A stretch of 64,000 nucleotides of DNA from Primula veris (Eukaryota; Streptophyta; Magnoliopsida; Ericales; Primulaceae), in contig OY821750.1 in assembly GCA_963682055.1 (NCBI GenBank), positions 498,501-562,500 on the forward strand. Direction: 5' to 3'. Numbering within the stretch: the stretch's first letter is position 1; the number at the start of each line of letters is the position of its first letter. Positions 1 to 12,439 of the stretch are shown here, in pieces. Under the pieces are notes generated by a model. That model did not search any database, was not told where the DNA came from, and saw nothing but the letters and a program-made list of their open reading frames with translations. Made by a program: the position numbers and the translations under genes.

Positions 1-282
1 CATTTTTTTTCCACTCTATCTAGTAGTTGATGGAAATTTTGGCAATTTGCATAAACCATTTCTGTCTTCTCACTAACTTTGATTGATTATTCATACACGC
101 GACTCATTTTTCATTCTCACATGTTTTGCCTTACAATACATATGAAAAAACAAAAATCTATCAAAAAACTAACAATTTGAGCCTGATAAAATTTGAAAGC
201 AAAAATGATAACTATCTTCTTTTCTTTCTTTATTTTTTTATCTTTGCGCAAATGATAATGACAACATTGACAAGATCATATT
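1..282. repeat. Dispersed repeat, partial copy of foldback flank
   Basis: Bases about 138-275 resemble 38955-39080 in the same order: a run reading ATATGAAAAAAC, then a GATAAAATTTGAA block, then GATAACTATC, and finally GACAACATTGACAAGA. At 38.9 kb this sequence is the right arm of a long inverted repeat; here only the one arm and its outer flank are visible. No coding sequence is recognised. Confidence 0.5.
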
Positions 283-610
283 ATGTGTTTTTGGGATAAA
301 CTTACATTTGGTATCAGAGCACAAGTAATTAAACAAAATATAAAAATGCATGTATTAAAATTTAAGCGAGTATACATTTTAAACGTAATTATAACGTTTA
401 GCTATATAACATCAAATTCTTTCCCATGCCTCACAAAATACGTAGAACATCATGCGAAAATAAAAGTAGTCTCTGATACCATATGTAAGTTTATTACTAC
501 ATATATATAATTACTAGATGTGTATATATAACATATAAATTCATAAATTTATATATTAAATCTATGTATATATATAAACATATACATATATACAGATAGA
601 TATATACATC

Positions 611-661
<51 letters not shown>

Positions 662-720
662 ATGTGTGTATATATATATAAACAACCACCCAACCACCAC
701 CCCAACGACCAGTTTGTTTG
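283..720. repeat. Local dispersed repeat R1 with AT microsatellite
   Basis: Bases 300-500 recur at 7490-7690 and 16605-16810 with scattered substitutions, so this is a dispersed family. Near its left edge it carries TGGTATCAGAGC (309-320), the usual plant initiator-Met tRNA primer-binding motif, and near the right edge the inverse CTCTGATACCA (471-481). The 16.6-kb copy has mutated versions of both motifs. Bases 617-660 are a pure AT dinucleotide tract, and 670-715 repeat at 3000-3045 and 7810-7855. Short reading frames here are not credible genes. Confidence 0.6.
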
Positions 721-1412
721 TTTGTCAATTTCTATATGCACTTCATTACTAACAATAAATCCAAATTTAAATACAGATTCATCATGAATTTTGCACTTAA
801 AATATCTGTAAAAATACAGGTGATCACTATTTTACACAAAACCTTAACTTATAAAGGAAATTGGCATTGCTAAAACCATAAAAAAAAACATATGAAAATT
901 ACCCGTTTATTACACAAAGGAGCATACATCTGAAAGGAATAAAGTGTGATAAACACATTATTTCTTTGCGACAAAACATCAAACATCTATCATGTATTCA
1001 ATTTACCATGATAAAATTAAAGAGAAAAAAACAATTTGGAATATGAGTTTGTTGTACCTCAAATCATGGAAAGGCTTAGATGTTTTTTTTTCCGTTCTTT
1101 ATCAGGAATCTGTTCACATGGTAAAAAGAACCTTAATTTAAAAGTTGACAAACAAAAAGAATCTAGCAACCAAATAAAGAAATGGCAGTGTTTAAAGCTG
1201 AAACCAAAAAAGTCCATTATCGTGTGATGATGACTTGGTTGCATAATAATACTTAAAAGAATCCAATAAAATACAAATCATGCTCATGGCATCTCAACCC
1301 ATTATACATGATGAATATGCAATGAGCTGTCGCCTATACATCAAAATCTGATTTGAGAGAGACCAACTAATCATACTCGTGACATCACATCAAAATATTC
1401 CTTCTAATTTAT
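655..1412. repeat. Local duplication, copy 1 (partner 2985-3735)
   Basis: About 750 bp match 2985-3735 in the same orientation with only scattered substitutions and short indels, including the tracts around CAACCACCACCCCAACG and CAGGAATCTGTTCACATGG. Similarity stops just before the WD40 exon that starts near 1424. The short reading frames in both copies match each other only because the DNA is duplicated, and they resemble no known protein. Confidence 0.75.
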
Positions 1413-1423
1413 TGGATCTGTAG

Positions 1424-1773
1424 CTGCATGGCACCCTGAGGGCCACTATTTTGCCACTGGCAACCAGGACAAGACCACACGAGTGTGGGACACACGCTAT
1501 TTGTCGCAGTATGTTTGCCTGAGAGCCAATATTGATGCAGCAAGATCGATCAGCTACTCAACTGACGGTCGGTATATGATAGTGGCCGAGAGCGCAGATT
1601 TCGTCCACATATATATTGTCACTAGTTTATATCAAGTGGAGCAAGAGATCGACGTAATTGGTGAGATATCGGGCATGTGTTTTAGCCCATCAGACAGATA
1701 TCTCTTCTTTTCAATAACCAATCCAGTAGATGGAGGCCTTCTTGAATTCTGTGCGAGACAAGGAATTGTGTAA
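1424..1773 (+). pseudogene. Orphan 3' exon of a plant WD40-repeat protein
   Basis: The reading frame is open from 1408, and a splice-acceptor-like CTGTAG ends at 1423. It encodes about 117 residues ending in TAA. The start has the typical WD40 strand signature AWHPEGHYFATGNQDKT followed by RVWDTR, then SISYSTDGRYMIVAESADFV and ISGMCFSPSDRYLF. This order (ATGNQDKT...VWD, then AE.ADFVH, then EISG..FSP, then GG/GSLLE) matches the C-terminal blades of a plant transducin/WD40 family of unknown role. No upstream exon that would complete the propeller is visible in the window, and the exon abuts duplicated repeat DNA. I read it as a gene fragment that has kept its frame, though an unannotated 5' part outside the window cannot be excluded. 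Confidence 0.7.
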
Positions 1774-2984
1774 TAAATAGTTTCTATCTTTACGTAACAC
1801 GTCCATAGTTTGAATTAGTATATATCTTTATGTAATTTGTTACGACAGTTGAGAACTTGCTGTGTAATAATTAAATACTTTGATACCTGTGTAATAAAAT
1901 TGTAACCACACACGTTTAATCTAATTTTTACATGTCTCTATCTATAAATATATAATAGCGGAGCGTGTACACACGATACGTGGTGTAACATGTGGTTTGA
2001 TCTAACGATATAAAAATTGAAATCCAAGTATAAAGATTAAAAATAATCCATACCTTATGCATCCCTGAATAAAAAAAGATATTGAATTCAGATTAATTCA
2101 CGAATAAAAAGGAGAAAGACATGAGAGTACTGATAAATGAAAGTCATAGGAAAGATAATGGAAAAATGAATTTGAAAGTGGGGTGTCGGACAGTTAAATT
2201 TAAAAAGTAGTTTTTTTATTTAAATTCTAACCGTGTATTTTTCTTTCTTTTGTTTTGTAAATATTGATTTTATTAGGGTTGTTTTATAAATAGTTGTTCC
2301 AATAACTCATACGGGATAGTTCACATAAATAATAAATAATAGTAAGATATGTATAATTATATGAGTACTAGATTATGCACTACTAGTTTGTAAATGAGTG
2401 GTGATATAAAGAGAGACTTTTTAACATATACTATCGTAGAGACTCAATACGGACCATCTAATCATGTATATAAGGGTAAGCAATGATGCAGTATCTACGA
2501 GAGTCTCTGTCAAAAAGTTTTTTCTTATAGGATCGCTCTTTTATAATTTTTACATGTTAAATGAGTATGAGTTGTGTGTATACGAGTACTAGCTGATTTG
2601 TGTACGTACTACGTGGAAAATTATGTGGCCGTGGCGTAAAGTATTTGAAAAAAGTTTGAAGTGGAATAAATTAATCATTTCAATTTTTTTATGATTGTTA
2701 AATAACTTCTTTTTTTTTTTTTTGTTTTGTCAGAAGTCTGGCCCTTCTTGGAATACTGTAAGCCTTCTCACATAATCATTTATTATTATTATTATTATTA
2801 ATGGATCTTCTGGATTTTAGAAATAATTTCTTATAGATTCAGTGAAAATAGTTGTGACCTGTTTCTCTTTTCCCTCTATTAGTATCGGAGCTTTTAACAA
2901 ATTGCATTAATTAAATCTTAATTTGGATCGTTTTTACAAATAAGTGTCCAAATTGAGTTCTAAATTGCTACATCATTTATATAT
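1774..2984. other. Intergenic, AT-rich, no gene recognised
   Basis: Beyond the WD40 stop the sequence is AT-rich. Bases about 1950-1985 resemble a degenerate Helitron 3' end on the minus strand (short hairpin, then CTAT instead of CTRR). An ATT trinucleotide tract lies at 2782-2802. I see no exon or RNA gene. Confidence 0.4.
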
Positions 2985-3735
2985 ATTGATGTGTGTATAC
3001 ATATATAAACAACTACCCAACCACCACCCCAACGGCCAGTTTGTTTGTTTGTCAATTTCTATATGCACTTCATTACTAACAATAAATCCAAATTTAAATA
3101 TAGATTCATCATGAATTTTGCACTTAAAATATCTGTAAAAATACAGGTGATCACTGTTTTACACAAAACCTTAACTTATAAAGGAAATTGGTATTGCTAA
3201 AACCATAAAAAAAAAAAAGATGAAAATTACCCGTTTATTACACAAAGAAGCATACATATGAAAGGAATAAAGTGTGATAAACACATTATTTCTTTGCGAC
3301 AAAACATCAAACATCTATCATGTATTCAATTTACCATGATAAAATTAAAGAGAAAAAAACAATTTGGAATATGAGTTTGTTGTACCTCAAATCATGGAAA
3401 GGCTTAGATGTTTTTTGTCGTCATTTGCCAGGAATCTGTTCACATGGTAAAAATAACCTTAATTTAAAAGTTGACAAACAAAAAGAATCTAGCAACCAAA
3501 TCAAGAAATGGCAGTGTTTAAAGCTGAAACCAAACAAGTCCATTATCGTGTGGTGATGACTTGGTTGCATAATAATACTTGAAAGAATCCAATAACATAC
3601 AAATCATGCTCATAGTATCTCAAACCCACTATACTTGATGGATATGCAATGAGCTATGTCGCCTATACATCAAAATCATTCTAATCATACTAATCATACT
3701 CGTGGCATCACATCAAAATTTTCCTTCTAATTTGT
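2985..3735. repeat. Local duplication, copy 2 (partner 655-1412)
   Basis: Second copy of the ~750-bp block at 655-1412. It diverges from copy 1 exactly where copy 1 enters the WD40 exon, so copy 2 lacks the coding part. From 3736 to 4225 I see nothing recognisable. Confidence 0.75.
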
Positions 3736-4225
3736 TGATGTATCATGTATGTTTTAGTGTCTAATAGAGTCTTATGCTAATAATATGCAAAGATTAGCAA
3801 TCTATTTGTGTCATGTTAATCATTGAGCAATACAGTTCAAAAGTAAATAGTAGACAATGCATTTCTTTTCTAGTGAACCTTTGGAAGAGAAGGGGAGTTG
3901 CAGTGACACTCCACGTCTTCACTACTCGAAAATATTATTTCGATTGCATTTTTTAAAATTATTATTTTAAGCGGGTGTTACAGTAAACTTTGAACTCCAA
4001 GATTAATAACTACCCATATATTCATTCATATATGTTCATTTAGGACGACCTTTAATTTATAATAATTTTTCGATATGTAGGGAAATTTGTGCCAGAAATT
4101 AAGGTTCAGTAGCTGCACGCTTGCAGGTTTCCAAAGCATGGAGAACAAGCATCAGAAGTGGAACCGGATGTTTTGTAAACAAAAACAAAACTCATATTTT
4201 CAAGAAAGAAAGTACTTTACATACC

Positions 4226-5370
4226 AAGTTTCTCATTAGCTTCTACCAGGACATGCATAATATAGAAGCATGGAAGTTAACTTACATCACTTTGTAAACC
4301 AAAAGATAACATAGAGTGGACAAAATATTTAGATATGGAACAAGTTATTACAACGTTGGTTTTGAGGTTTCAAAATCTTGAGCTCAATGTCCGCGTCCGA
4401 CTTTGTTCATTGTTGAAGATATTAATTGATTTGGGACATATTATTCTAATGTAATTTGATTTGATTAAAATATTTGATCCAAAGATTTGATATAGTTTCT
4501 ATTTATATTTCATTGTAACATTATAAATAGAGGATATGCCTACTCAATAAATATGAATGATACTATATTTCACTTTTCTATTTTTTCACGTTCATCTTTG
4601 CTAACTGCATTGGATTCAAATGGTTTAATTAAAGAGTAACTGAGAAGATGCCAGTCACCGGTTATCCTTTATGTGATGGTATGTCTTTCTAGTTTTTCAT
4701 TACAACACCTCATTTAAAAAGTTCCTTGTTGAGTTGAATAGATGAGAAAATGTAAAACAGGATAAAAGGTTTCTCTCTCAATTTTTGTTACAGGCATACT
4801 TCACAGAAGTATATATATTTTATAGTAGTATTAATTAGTAATCTTATTTTAGTTGTAGCTAGGGATACCAAGGTTTATTATTAAAAAAGACCGACAAAAG
4901 AACAAGTGAACCCAAATATTAAAGCAACCAAATTGCTAACAAGTATACTACTTTGGTCCTAGTAAAATGGAGTAATAATTTGATCAGCGGTAGACATGTA
5001 ATTAATATCTTCGGAAATTCCTTCTTTTTAAACTACACCTGAACCTTGTACGTACATAAGCATTCCAGGAGATCGAAGTACCAGGAATTCGTTTGGACTG
5101 AAACTTTGAAGTGAACTGCAATATCGATCTTTTGGTGGCTAGCTAGTTTTGGGAATTTTTTAAAATTGGCAAACTCTACAAAACTTGAAAAACTGTAATG
5201 GATGCCGTCAGATTACTTGCGAAACCGTTAAAAATGATGACCAGATCGACCTGAAAAGAGAAATTTAAAAGTTCTAATTAAAAGTTATAAAAGGAAGAAC
5301 AAGATACGAAATGAAATTTTGTAATAACACGGAACTGTAGTACTGGCCAATATGCTGCCTAATCCAATCC
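4226..5370. repeat. Segmental duplication, left copy (partner 32042-33405)
   Basis: Almost the whole block recurs at 32.0-33.4 kb in the same orientation. Named blocks here are a (4226-4733), b (4733-4980) and c (4980-5370). The right-hand locus has the order b-a-b-c, i.e. an extra copy of b. A short solo-LTR-like sequence (4411-4589) lies within block a in both loci and therefore predates the duplication. Confidence 0.8.
4411..4589 (+). mobile_element. Candidate short solo LTR
   Basis: Starts TGTTGAAGATATTAATTG, has a TATA-like TATAAATAGAGG (4525-4536) and downstream AATAAA, as in short plant copia/TRIM LTRs. GTTCAT flanks both sides (4405-4410 and 4590-4595), a plausible target duplication. 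The right end reads CAC rather than the canonical CA, which lowers confidence. A copy sits at 32495-32673 inside the segmental duplication. Confidence 0.45.
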
Positions 5371-6535
5371 ATTTTGGGGCAATTCCTATCTTAAATATTA
5401 ATTCTATTCCCGTTTTTAGCTAAAGATACATTATTGTCACGTTCTCTCTGTTTTATTTTTCGTATAAAAAGGTAATTTTTATTTCCTTAATTAAAAGATC
5501 ATGTTATATATGCACATGACCTTCACTCATGTAGGGACATTTTTCATATCAAAAGGTAATCTTTCGTCTTTTTTATCATATTTTTGATTGGATCTTTTAA
5601 CTACTATTGCCTTTTAGAAACAATAAAATTTTGAGGAAAGAACACTATGAAAATTAGCGCCGGGGAATTTTATATAATATAGAATAACAAATAATTTTAG
5701 TTTGATTGGTTCAGGAAAATTATTTAGTTAGAAATGGATGTTTGGGTGGTTCTTAGCTATTATTTAATATGAAACATTTTAAAAGTTATATATAGATATA
5801 CATGGCCTATTACCACAAGTTTTTGGTAAACTTCTCTTCAATTGGCTTGTCATTATTTTTCTTTCCACCTAAATGATTACGTACTATGCAATTGGGTGTT
5901 TCCATCCACAATACAATAATCAATTAATATGATCACATTAACTGCGTATCCTAAAACTTAGGTGATTTAAAACTGATGGTAAAAACTTATAATTTATAGG
6001 AAGAAAAAATATCCAAATATTGTAAAAGTCTTAAGTCACATACAGGTAAAGTGGCATGTAATTGCCATAGGTTTTGATTGATTCAGGTTTTTGGGTGATG
6101 AGCTAGTGTGGTAACGTTTCTTGTGCTGTTTCTCTCATCATGATGATAAGCATGGCCTCCACGGTTATAACAGGGCGTACCACAGTTTGCGTATCTACAT
6201 GCGTAAACTTCTGTTTCAACGATAATCTCAACTTTATCATCGTGTCTCCTTTCTCAAGTTTTGGTTGTTATGGAAAAATGTCATATTTATGGCATTTGTT
6301 GTTAACTTTTTGTATTTGACATGCACGTGATGTGCATATACACATGACATGCACGTGATACGCATGTGACCGATATGTATACTGTTGAAAAAGCAAAAGA
6401 AAAACCCTATATAATATATGAAGTAGCTATGATTATATGTGACTAAATTCTGATAGACAGTTATATAATCTTTTTAATTCTAGTTATTATTAGACAAATA
6501 AATTAGATGTCGTTGTCTTAAATATATATCTTTTT
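5371..6535. other. Intergenic, no gene recognised
   Basis: AT-rich. Bases 5922-5999 resemble 15150-15232 (GATTTAAAACTGATGG and flanks). At 6318-6362 the motif GACATGCACGTGAT occurs twice in short succession. No exon, RNA gene or element end is recognised. Confidence 0.4.
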
Positions 6536-7110
6536 AAAACTCATTTACAGTACTTACTAAATCCTACAATTCCACACTTATTTTGTTTAATAATAAAAGA
6601 ATAATATAAAAACAATAAAATAAAATAAAATGGGTAGTAATATTAAGGTGCATACAATTTTTATGCTCCTAATGATGCGTTTTGAAAATATAAATACTTA
6701 TTGTCTGATAATATTTGAAATAAAACCAATGAAACTATATATAACTCCATCACATTCCTTCCTTTTCTATTACTCACTCACTCTTGTTTTTTCTATATAG
6801 AAAACCCATTTAGAGTACTTACTAAATACTTCAATTTCACCCCTTTTTTTTAATAATAAAACAATACTATAAAAACAGTGAATAAAATAAAATGGGTAAT
6901 AATATTAAATTGCGTGCAGTTTTTATTATTCTAATGATGAGTTAATAATATTTAAACTAAAACTCACTCACTCATTCTCTATTTTTTATCTATAGAAAAC
7001 CCATTTACAATACTTACTAAATCCTACAATTACACCCTTCTTTTTTTTTTAATAATAAAAAATACTATAAAAACAGTAAAATAAAATAAAATGAATAGTA
7101 ATATTAAAGT
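6536..7110. repeat. Tandem repeat, about three units of 195-265 bp
   Basis: Three successive units begin with AAAACTCATTTACAG (6536), GAAAACCCATTTAGAG (6801) and GAAAACCCATTTACAA (6996). Each continues with TACTTACTAAAT, a T-run, AATAATAAAA and the motif AAAATAAAATAAAATG. The first unit is longer through extra sequence between about 6680 and 6780. Non-coding. Confidence 0.7.
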
Positions 7111-7489
7111 GTGTGATTTACCTAATAATTTGAAATTATGTGCAATCTGCATATCAAATTGTGTAAACGAGTGTTATTAAAAAACTGCATTCATGGCATG
7201 CTCTAATTGTAGCCAATTTGCAACAGCATGGTCCATATTTTTATTAGATCGTAAATTTAGAGTTCCAATCAAAGAAATCTAAAAAGATGAACAATTAAAT
7301 GTAGAAGTAAGAGTCTTTTAAAGAAATAGTAATATTCATACATGAAGAAAACTAAAAGAGATTTGCTTATTTTTCGGTTCGCTTTGTTATTTTTTATTTA
7401 CAATCATTTTCATAAATTGTTACAAGTACGTTGAACGTTTTACTTCTCGTATTTGTATTCGTGAACAATTTTAAAATAGTTTTGGAACA

Positions 7490-7855
7490 AAGTTCTGTAT
7501 CAGAGCACAAGAAATTAAACAAAATATAAAAATGCGTGTATTAAAATTTAAGCGAGTATACATTTTAAATGTAATTATAACGTTTAGCTATATAACATCA
7601 AATTCTTTCCCATGCCTCACAAAATACGTAGAACATCATGCGAAAATAAAAGTAGGCTCTGATACCATATGTAAGTTTATTACTACATATATATAACATA
7701 TAATTTCATAAATTTATATACTAAATCTATGTATATATAAACATATACATATATACAGATATATATATATATATACATCTACATATATATATATATATTG
7801 ATGTGTGTATACATATATAAACAACCATCCAACCACCACCCCAACGGCCAGTCGC
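7490..7855. repeat. Dispersed repeat R1, copy 2
   Basis: Matches 305-715: a TGTATCAGAGC motif at 7497-7507, CTCTGATACCA at 7657-7667, a shortened AT tract, and the CAACCACCACCCCAACGGC block. It ends where a short GC-rich stretch (7856-7905) and then copia coding sequence begin, so the copia 5' truncation point lies here. Bases 7111-7489 hold nothing recognisable. Confidence 0.6.
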
Positions 7856-7907
7856 TGCCCCACCCACCGTCCTACCCCCGCCGCCGCCCCTAGCCCGCCC
7901 CGAGGCC

Positions 7908-10487
7908 AATAAAAATTCCGAGTTTAATTATTTATTTGAGTCATTTCATTTGTGGCATGGTAGATTTGGTCACGTGAATTATAATTTTTTAAAGAAATTA
8001 ATATCACTAAAACTAATACCAAATTTCGTTTTTGATAAGCAACACAAATGTGAGATTTGTGTAGAGGCAAAATTAACGAAATCATCGTTTCAACATGTTG
8101 AACGAGAAAGTGAACCTCTCGGTCTAATACACACGGATGTATGCGACTTAAAGTTTATACAAATGCGAGGAGGGAAAAAGTACTTTATCACCTTTATAGA
8201 TGATTGTACTAGATACTGTTACGCTTACTTAATGAGAAGTAAAGACGAAGCAGTAGAGAAATTCGCTCTTTATAAGACCGAAGTTGAAAATCAACTCAAT
8301 AGTAAAATTAAAACATTGAGAAGTGATAGAGGCGGTGAATATGAATCAACGTTTGAACAGATATGCGCTGAAAGCGGCATTATACATCAAACCACAGCCC
8401 CATACACTCCCGAGCAAAATGGGGTTGCTGAGCGTAAAAATAGAACGCTAAAGGATATGATGAATGCTATGCTAATCAGTTCTGGGTTACCCCAGAACAT
8501 GTGGGGGGAAGTGATACTTTCCGCTAACTATGTTTTAAACAAGTTACCACATAAGAAGCGAGAAAAGACTCCATATGAATTATGGAAAGGTCATCAACCC
8601 AGTTATAAGAACCTGCGGGTTTGGGGTTGTCTCGCAAAGGTCCTAGTTCCCACTCCTAAGAGGATGAGAATTGGTCCTAAGACGGTGGACTGTGTGTTCA
8701 TCGGATATGCACAGAATAGTAGTGCATATCGGTTTCTTGTGCACAAGTCGGACAATCCCGATGTGCACGTAGATACGTATATGGAAAGCCGAGAGGCCTC
8801 TTTCTTTGAAGATATCTTTCCCCAAAAATTACCTACATCTGTACCAACTGAAGAGTTGAACAGTGAAGGAAATGTGGGGGCAAGTGAACCGACAGAGGAA
8901 GAGGAAGAGGAAGAGCCTCGTCGCAGTAAAAGGGCAAGGAAGGAAACTTCCTTTGGACCTGATTTCTTAACCTTCATGGTTGAAGGCGAACCGGCGACAT
9001 ATAAGCAAGCTATGTCAACACCGGATTCCCAATATTGGGAAGAAGCCATTCAAAATGAAATTGAATCAATCATGCAAAACCACACTTGGGAACTAGTGGA
9101 TCTTCCGAAAGGATGTAAGCCCCTGGGTCACAAGTGGATCTTCAAGAGGAAGTTAAGGGTTGACGGCACGATTGAGAAATAAAAGGCGAGACTTGTGGTT
9201 AAAGGTTTCAGGCAAACTGAAGGTGTCGATTATTTCGACACGTATGCTCCTGTCTCCAGGAAAACGTCTATCCGAATCGTCATTGCTCTCGCAGCTTTGT
9301 TTGATATGGAAATACATCAAATGGATGTAAAGACGGCGTTTCTAAATGGAGAACTGGAATAAGAAATTTACATGGAACAACCGGAAGGGTTTGTAGTTCC
9401 TGGTAAAGAGCACCAAGTGTGCAAACTTGTAAAGTCTCTATATGGACTCAAACAAGCGCCAAAGCAATGGCATGAGAAGTTTGATAGAATCATGCTATCA
9501 AACGGTTTTCGCATTAATGAGTGCGATAAATGTGTCTACTCTAAAGGAAGCGGAAGAAACTGTGTTGTAGTCTGTCTCTATGTGGATGACATGATCATAA
9601 TTGGGAGTAATGATAGAATCAGCTCCACAAAGAAAATGTTATCACAACAATTCGATATGAAGGAGCTGGGTATAGCTGATGTAATACTTGGTATGAAGAT
9701 TACCAAAACATCAGAAGGATACGCCTTGTCCCAAGGTCTCTATGTTAAACAAGTATTAGACAAGTTTGACAAGGGCAGTAAGGCTATGTCTAGAACCCCA
9801 ATTGAGTTCAACTGTAACCTGAAAAAGAATTTCGGTAAAAGTGTGAATCAATTGGAGTTCTCTCGAGTCATAGGCAGTCTCATGTATATAATGAATTGCA
9901 CTAGACCAGACATAGCAAACTCAGTGAGTAGACTGAGCAGGTACACCAGTAATCCAAATGAGGAACACTGGAAGGCCATAATGAAACTTCTCAGGTATAT
10001 GAGGTTTTCAGCCGATTACGGACTGCACTATACCAGATATCCAGCGGTACTGGAAGGGTATTCATATGCCAACTGGATATCAGACTCCAATAGCACAAGA
10101 TCCACGAGTGGATATGTGTTTATAATGGGAGGAGCTGCCGTGTCTTGGAGATCCTCCAAACAAACGTGTATTGCAAGGTCAACTATGGAATCTGAATTCA
10201 TAGCGTTAGACTTAGCAACCGAAGAGGCAGACTGGCTGAGAAGTCTATTGGAAGGAATTCCAATGTGGCCGAAACCTGTTCCCGCAATAAGCATGCATTG
10301 CGATAGTCAATCAGCTATTGCGCGGGCTCAGGATCATATGTATAATGGAAAGTCTCGACATATACGTCGGAGACATAAATCCGTAAGGGAATTGTTATCC
10401 AACGGTGTGGTATCCTTAGATTTTGTGAGATCTAAGGAAAACATTGCGGATCCATTAACAAAAGGCTTGACTCAAGTAGGAGTCTAG
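7908..10487 (+). pseudogene. Copia pol remnant (integrase, RT, RNase H) with two stops
   Basis: One frame runs through the whole stretch, broken only by TAA at 9180-9182 and TAA at 9360-9362. The order is: GAG-pre-integrase zinc region (LWHGRFGHVN, then CEICVEAK); integrase core with HTDVCDLKF, LRSDRGGEYES and TPEQNGVAERKNR supplying the D, D and E residues; RT with MDVKTAFLNGELE and [11 protein letters not shown]; RNase H with [31 protein letters not shown] and [10 protein letters not shown]. The product would copy and integrate the element. Gag and protease are missing upstream. Both stops lie near the start of the RT region, so no full-length RT can be made without read-through. Lineage within copia was not resolved. 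Confidence 0.9.
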
Positions 10488-11098
10488 ACGTCATCGAACA
10501 GAATGAGATTAAAGCCCATTAAATTGGTGGCCCCCCCATAGGCAACCCAACCTAAACGGAATCTCTCCTGATAGGTTCAAAGGGAAACTGAACTGTGGGG
10601 GCAACCGAACAAAGCACTCGGGAACCTGGAGTTCCCAGCCCATTTCCGCGATGACAGAGTGATAGACCTGTACCATTGTAAGGGTGAGCTAGAGGCTCTT
10701 AATGATCCAAGTAACTCGACGGTCGAGTAAAGTGAGTCAGGACACTTTCAACTTGGAACACCTATAACGAGTGTGTAAGGCCGGTACCATGTGATGAGCT
10801 TGGGCTAATTCACTAGAGCACTCAGTTGAAGTTGCCAAGGCAGTCCAGACCAAATATAGACAACAACTAAAGGGCCTAGTACGTGAGTAGAGAGGGCACT
10901 GTGCGGGTGCCATTCTGGGATACATAAAGCTTGATGGTTCAAAGCTTTACAGCTACCTAATAGCAGTATTCTGGGTGGTATTCCGCTACGGCAGGTTCAA
11001 GGCGCACGCTACCTGACCTTAGGCAGTGAACTTTTGCGGTTCTCTTGATTTGCATTTAGGACATGGGCTTTCGAACCAATTGCATTCATGTGGGGGAT

Positions 11099-12439
11099 TG
11101 TTGGAAAAAGTGTAGGAAAACATGTTTTTTAACATGGTTGTTCCAAGTGGTCAATGACCATCTTTGAGTCAATTTTCAATGCAACTCCTCAGTTTTTCTG
11201 AGACCATATTCAATGCGGTTGAGTAGCTCGTGCGACTAGATTCGCAACGGTATATCGCATGACCTATTCGGAGGAAAGGTGTGAATGATAATTGGACTCG
11301 AAGGTTGGTACTCGAAAGAGGCAATAAAGCCAATGCTGGAAAATGAGAAAAGAAATGGGATTTAACCCATGAGGGTTATCCCACATTGGAAAACCATGAG
11401 TGATTTTTACAATATATATACTAAGGTATCCCATGTGGATATAAAGTAGTGTGTCCACATACACATGTTTGTATTGTGCTCGACGGGCGGGCTTGCTCGT
11501 TGGGTTTTTAGCCTGTTCAGGAAAAAGTGCGCCTGTTCGGGAAAAGCGCGCCTGTTCGGGAAAAGCGTGCCTGTTCGGGAAAAGCTTCCAGCAAAGCTGT
11601 AACTGTTGCAATAAATATGATTTCATTGCAAAGTTAATATTGCAGTTTCGAATATCGAAAATTGACAGTAGTAAAGTGACCTTAATGGCTGAGATACTCA
11701 GCAAGCCTATAAATAGGCAGACCCCCCACATGTCAAATATGAGACATAACATTCTGAAATAAAATACAACATCATATATCATCTCTCAAAACAGTAGCAT
11801 TACATTTTAGAAACAGAGAGAACCACCCACCAACAGCTCGACCTTGACTCGTCGCCAGTTTCCGACGAGTCATCCGAGACGTTGTACCTTGGGATCGAAG
11901 CGCCAACGCAATCAGAAACCTTAAGATGGTTGGGCGAATATCGGTTAAGGGCATACTGTTAACAGTAGCCTCGTCTTATTTTATTTCTATTCTGTCCATT
12001 TAATTTACGTATTCAATTCTGTCCTTTTTTATTTAAGTATTTCAATTGCTGTCCTTAGCTGTAGCTTTTAATTCTGTTTGTACTATTCTGTAATTTCTTT
12101 AAAGTTCTGTTTTTTTGCTGTAATTTCAATTCTGTAATTAAATTAAGTAATTAGAATAGTTTTAATTCAGTCCTGTTATTTCAATTTAAATCAGAACAGT
12201 CCGGCTGTTAAGTTTATATTTTCCAGTCCGGCAGTTTCTATTTATTGCAATTCAATACATCAGATTATTAATTAATAATAATCTGTTAACGTTTGCTTTA
12301 TTTACGTTTCAGTACCTACATGTTGTAATCGTTAATTTATGTATCAGTTTCGAAATTAATAAAGATTACACTGGTTTTGTTTATTATTGTTTAGTCCTTT
12401 AATTATTGTTAATTGTTATTTCGTACACGGAAACCAACA
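11099..12439 (+). repeat. 3' LTR of the copia element
   Basis: Bounded by TGTTGG at 11099 and CCAACA ending at 12439 (inverted ends), directly after the polypurine tract. It carries four tandem units of about 19 bp around GCCTGTTCGGGAAAAGCG (11511-11587) and a TATA box, TATAAATA (11708-11715). The 1341-bp length is usual for larger copia LTRs. No matching 5' LTR exists in the window, so age and target duplication cannot be read. Confidence 0.85.

Larger units (their letters stand above)
7856..12439 (+). mobile_element. 5'-truncated Ty1/copia retrotransposon with 3' LTR
   Basis: Copia order is seen: GAG-pre-integrase, integrase, reverse transcriptase, RNase H, about 600 bp of 3' untranslated sequence, a polypurine tract (TGGGGGAT, 11091-11098) and a complete 3' LTR. 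Gag, protease, the primer site and the 5' LTR are absent; the left edge abuts a dispersed repeat through about 50 bp of GC-rich sequence. Two in-frame stops interrupt pol. The element is dead, although its 3' LTR is well preserved. Confidence 0.9.

Noticed and set aside
497..700. 67-codon Tyr/Ile-rich frame
   Set aside because: Translation of an AT microsatellite.
1950..1985. Possible fourth Helitron 3' end
   Set aside because: Hairpin present on the minus strand, but the terminal motif is CTAT rather than CTRR; at best degenerate.
11264..11782. 172-codon minus-strand frame
   Set aside because: Lies antisense within the copia 3' LTR and includes its 19-bp tandem repeats.
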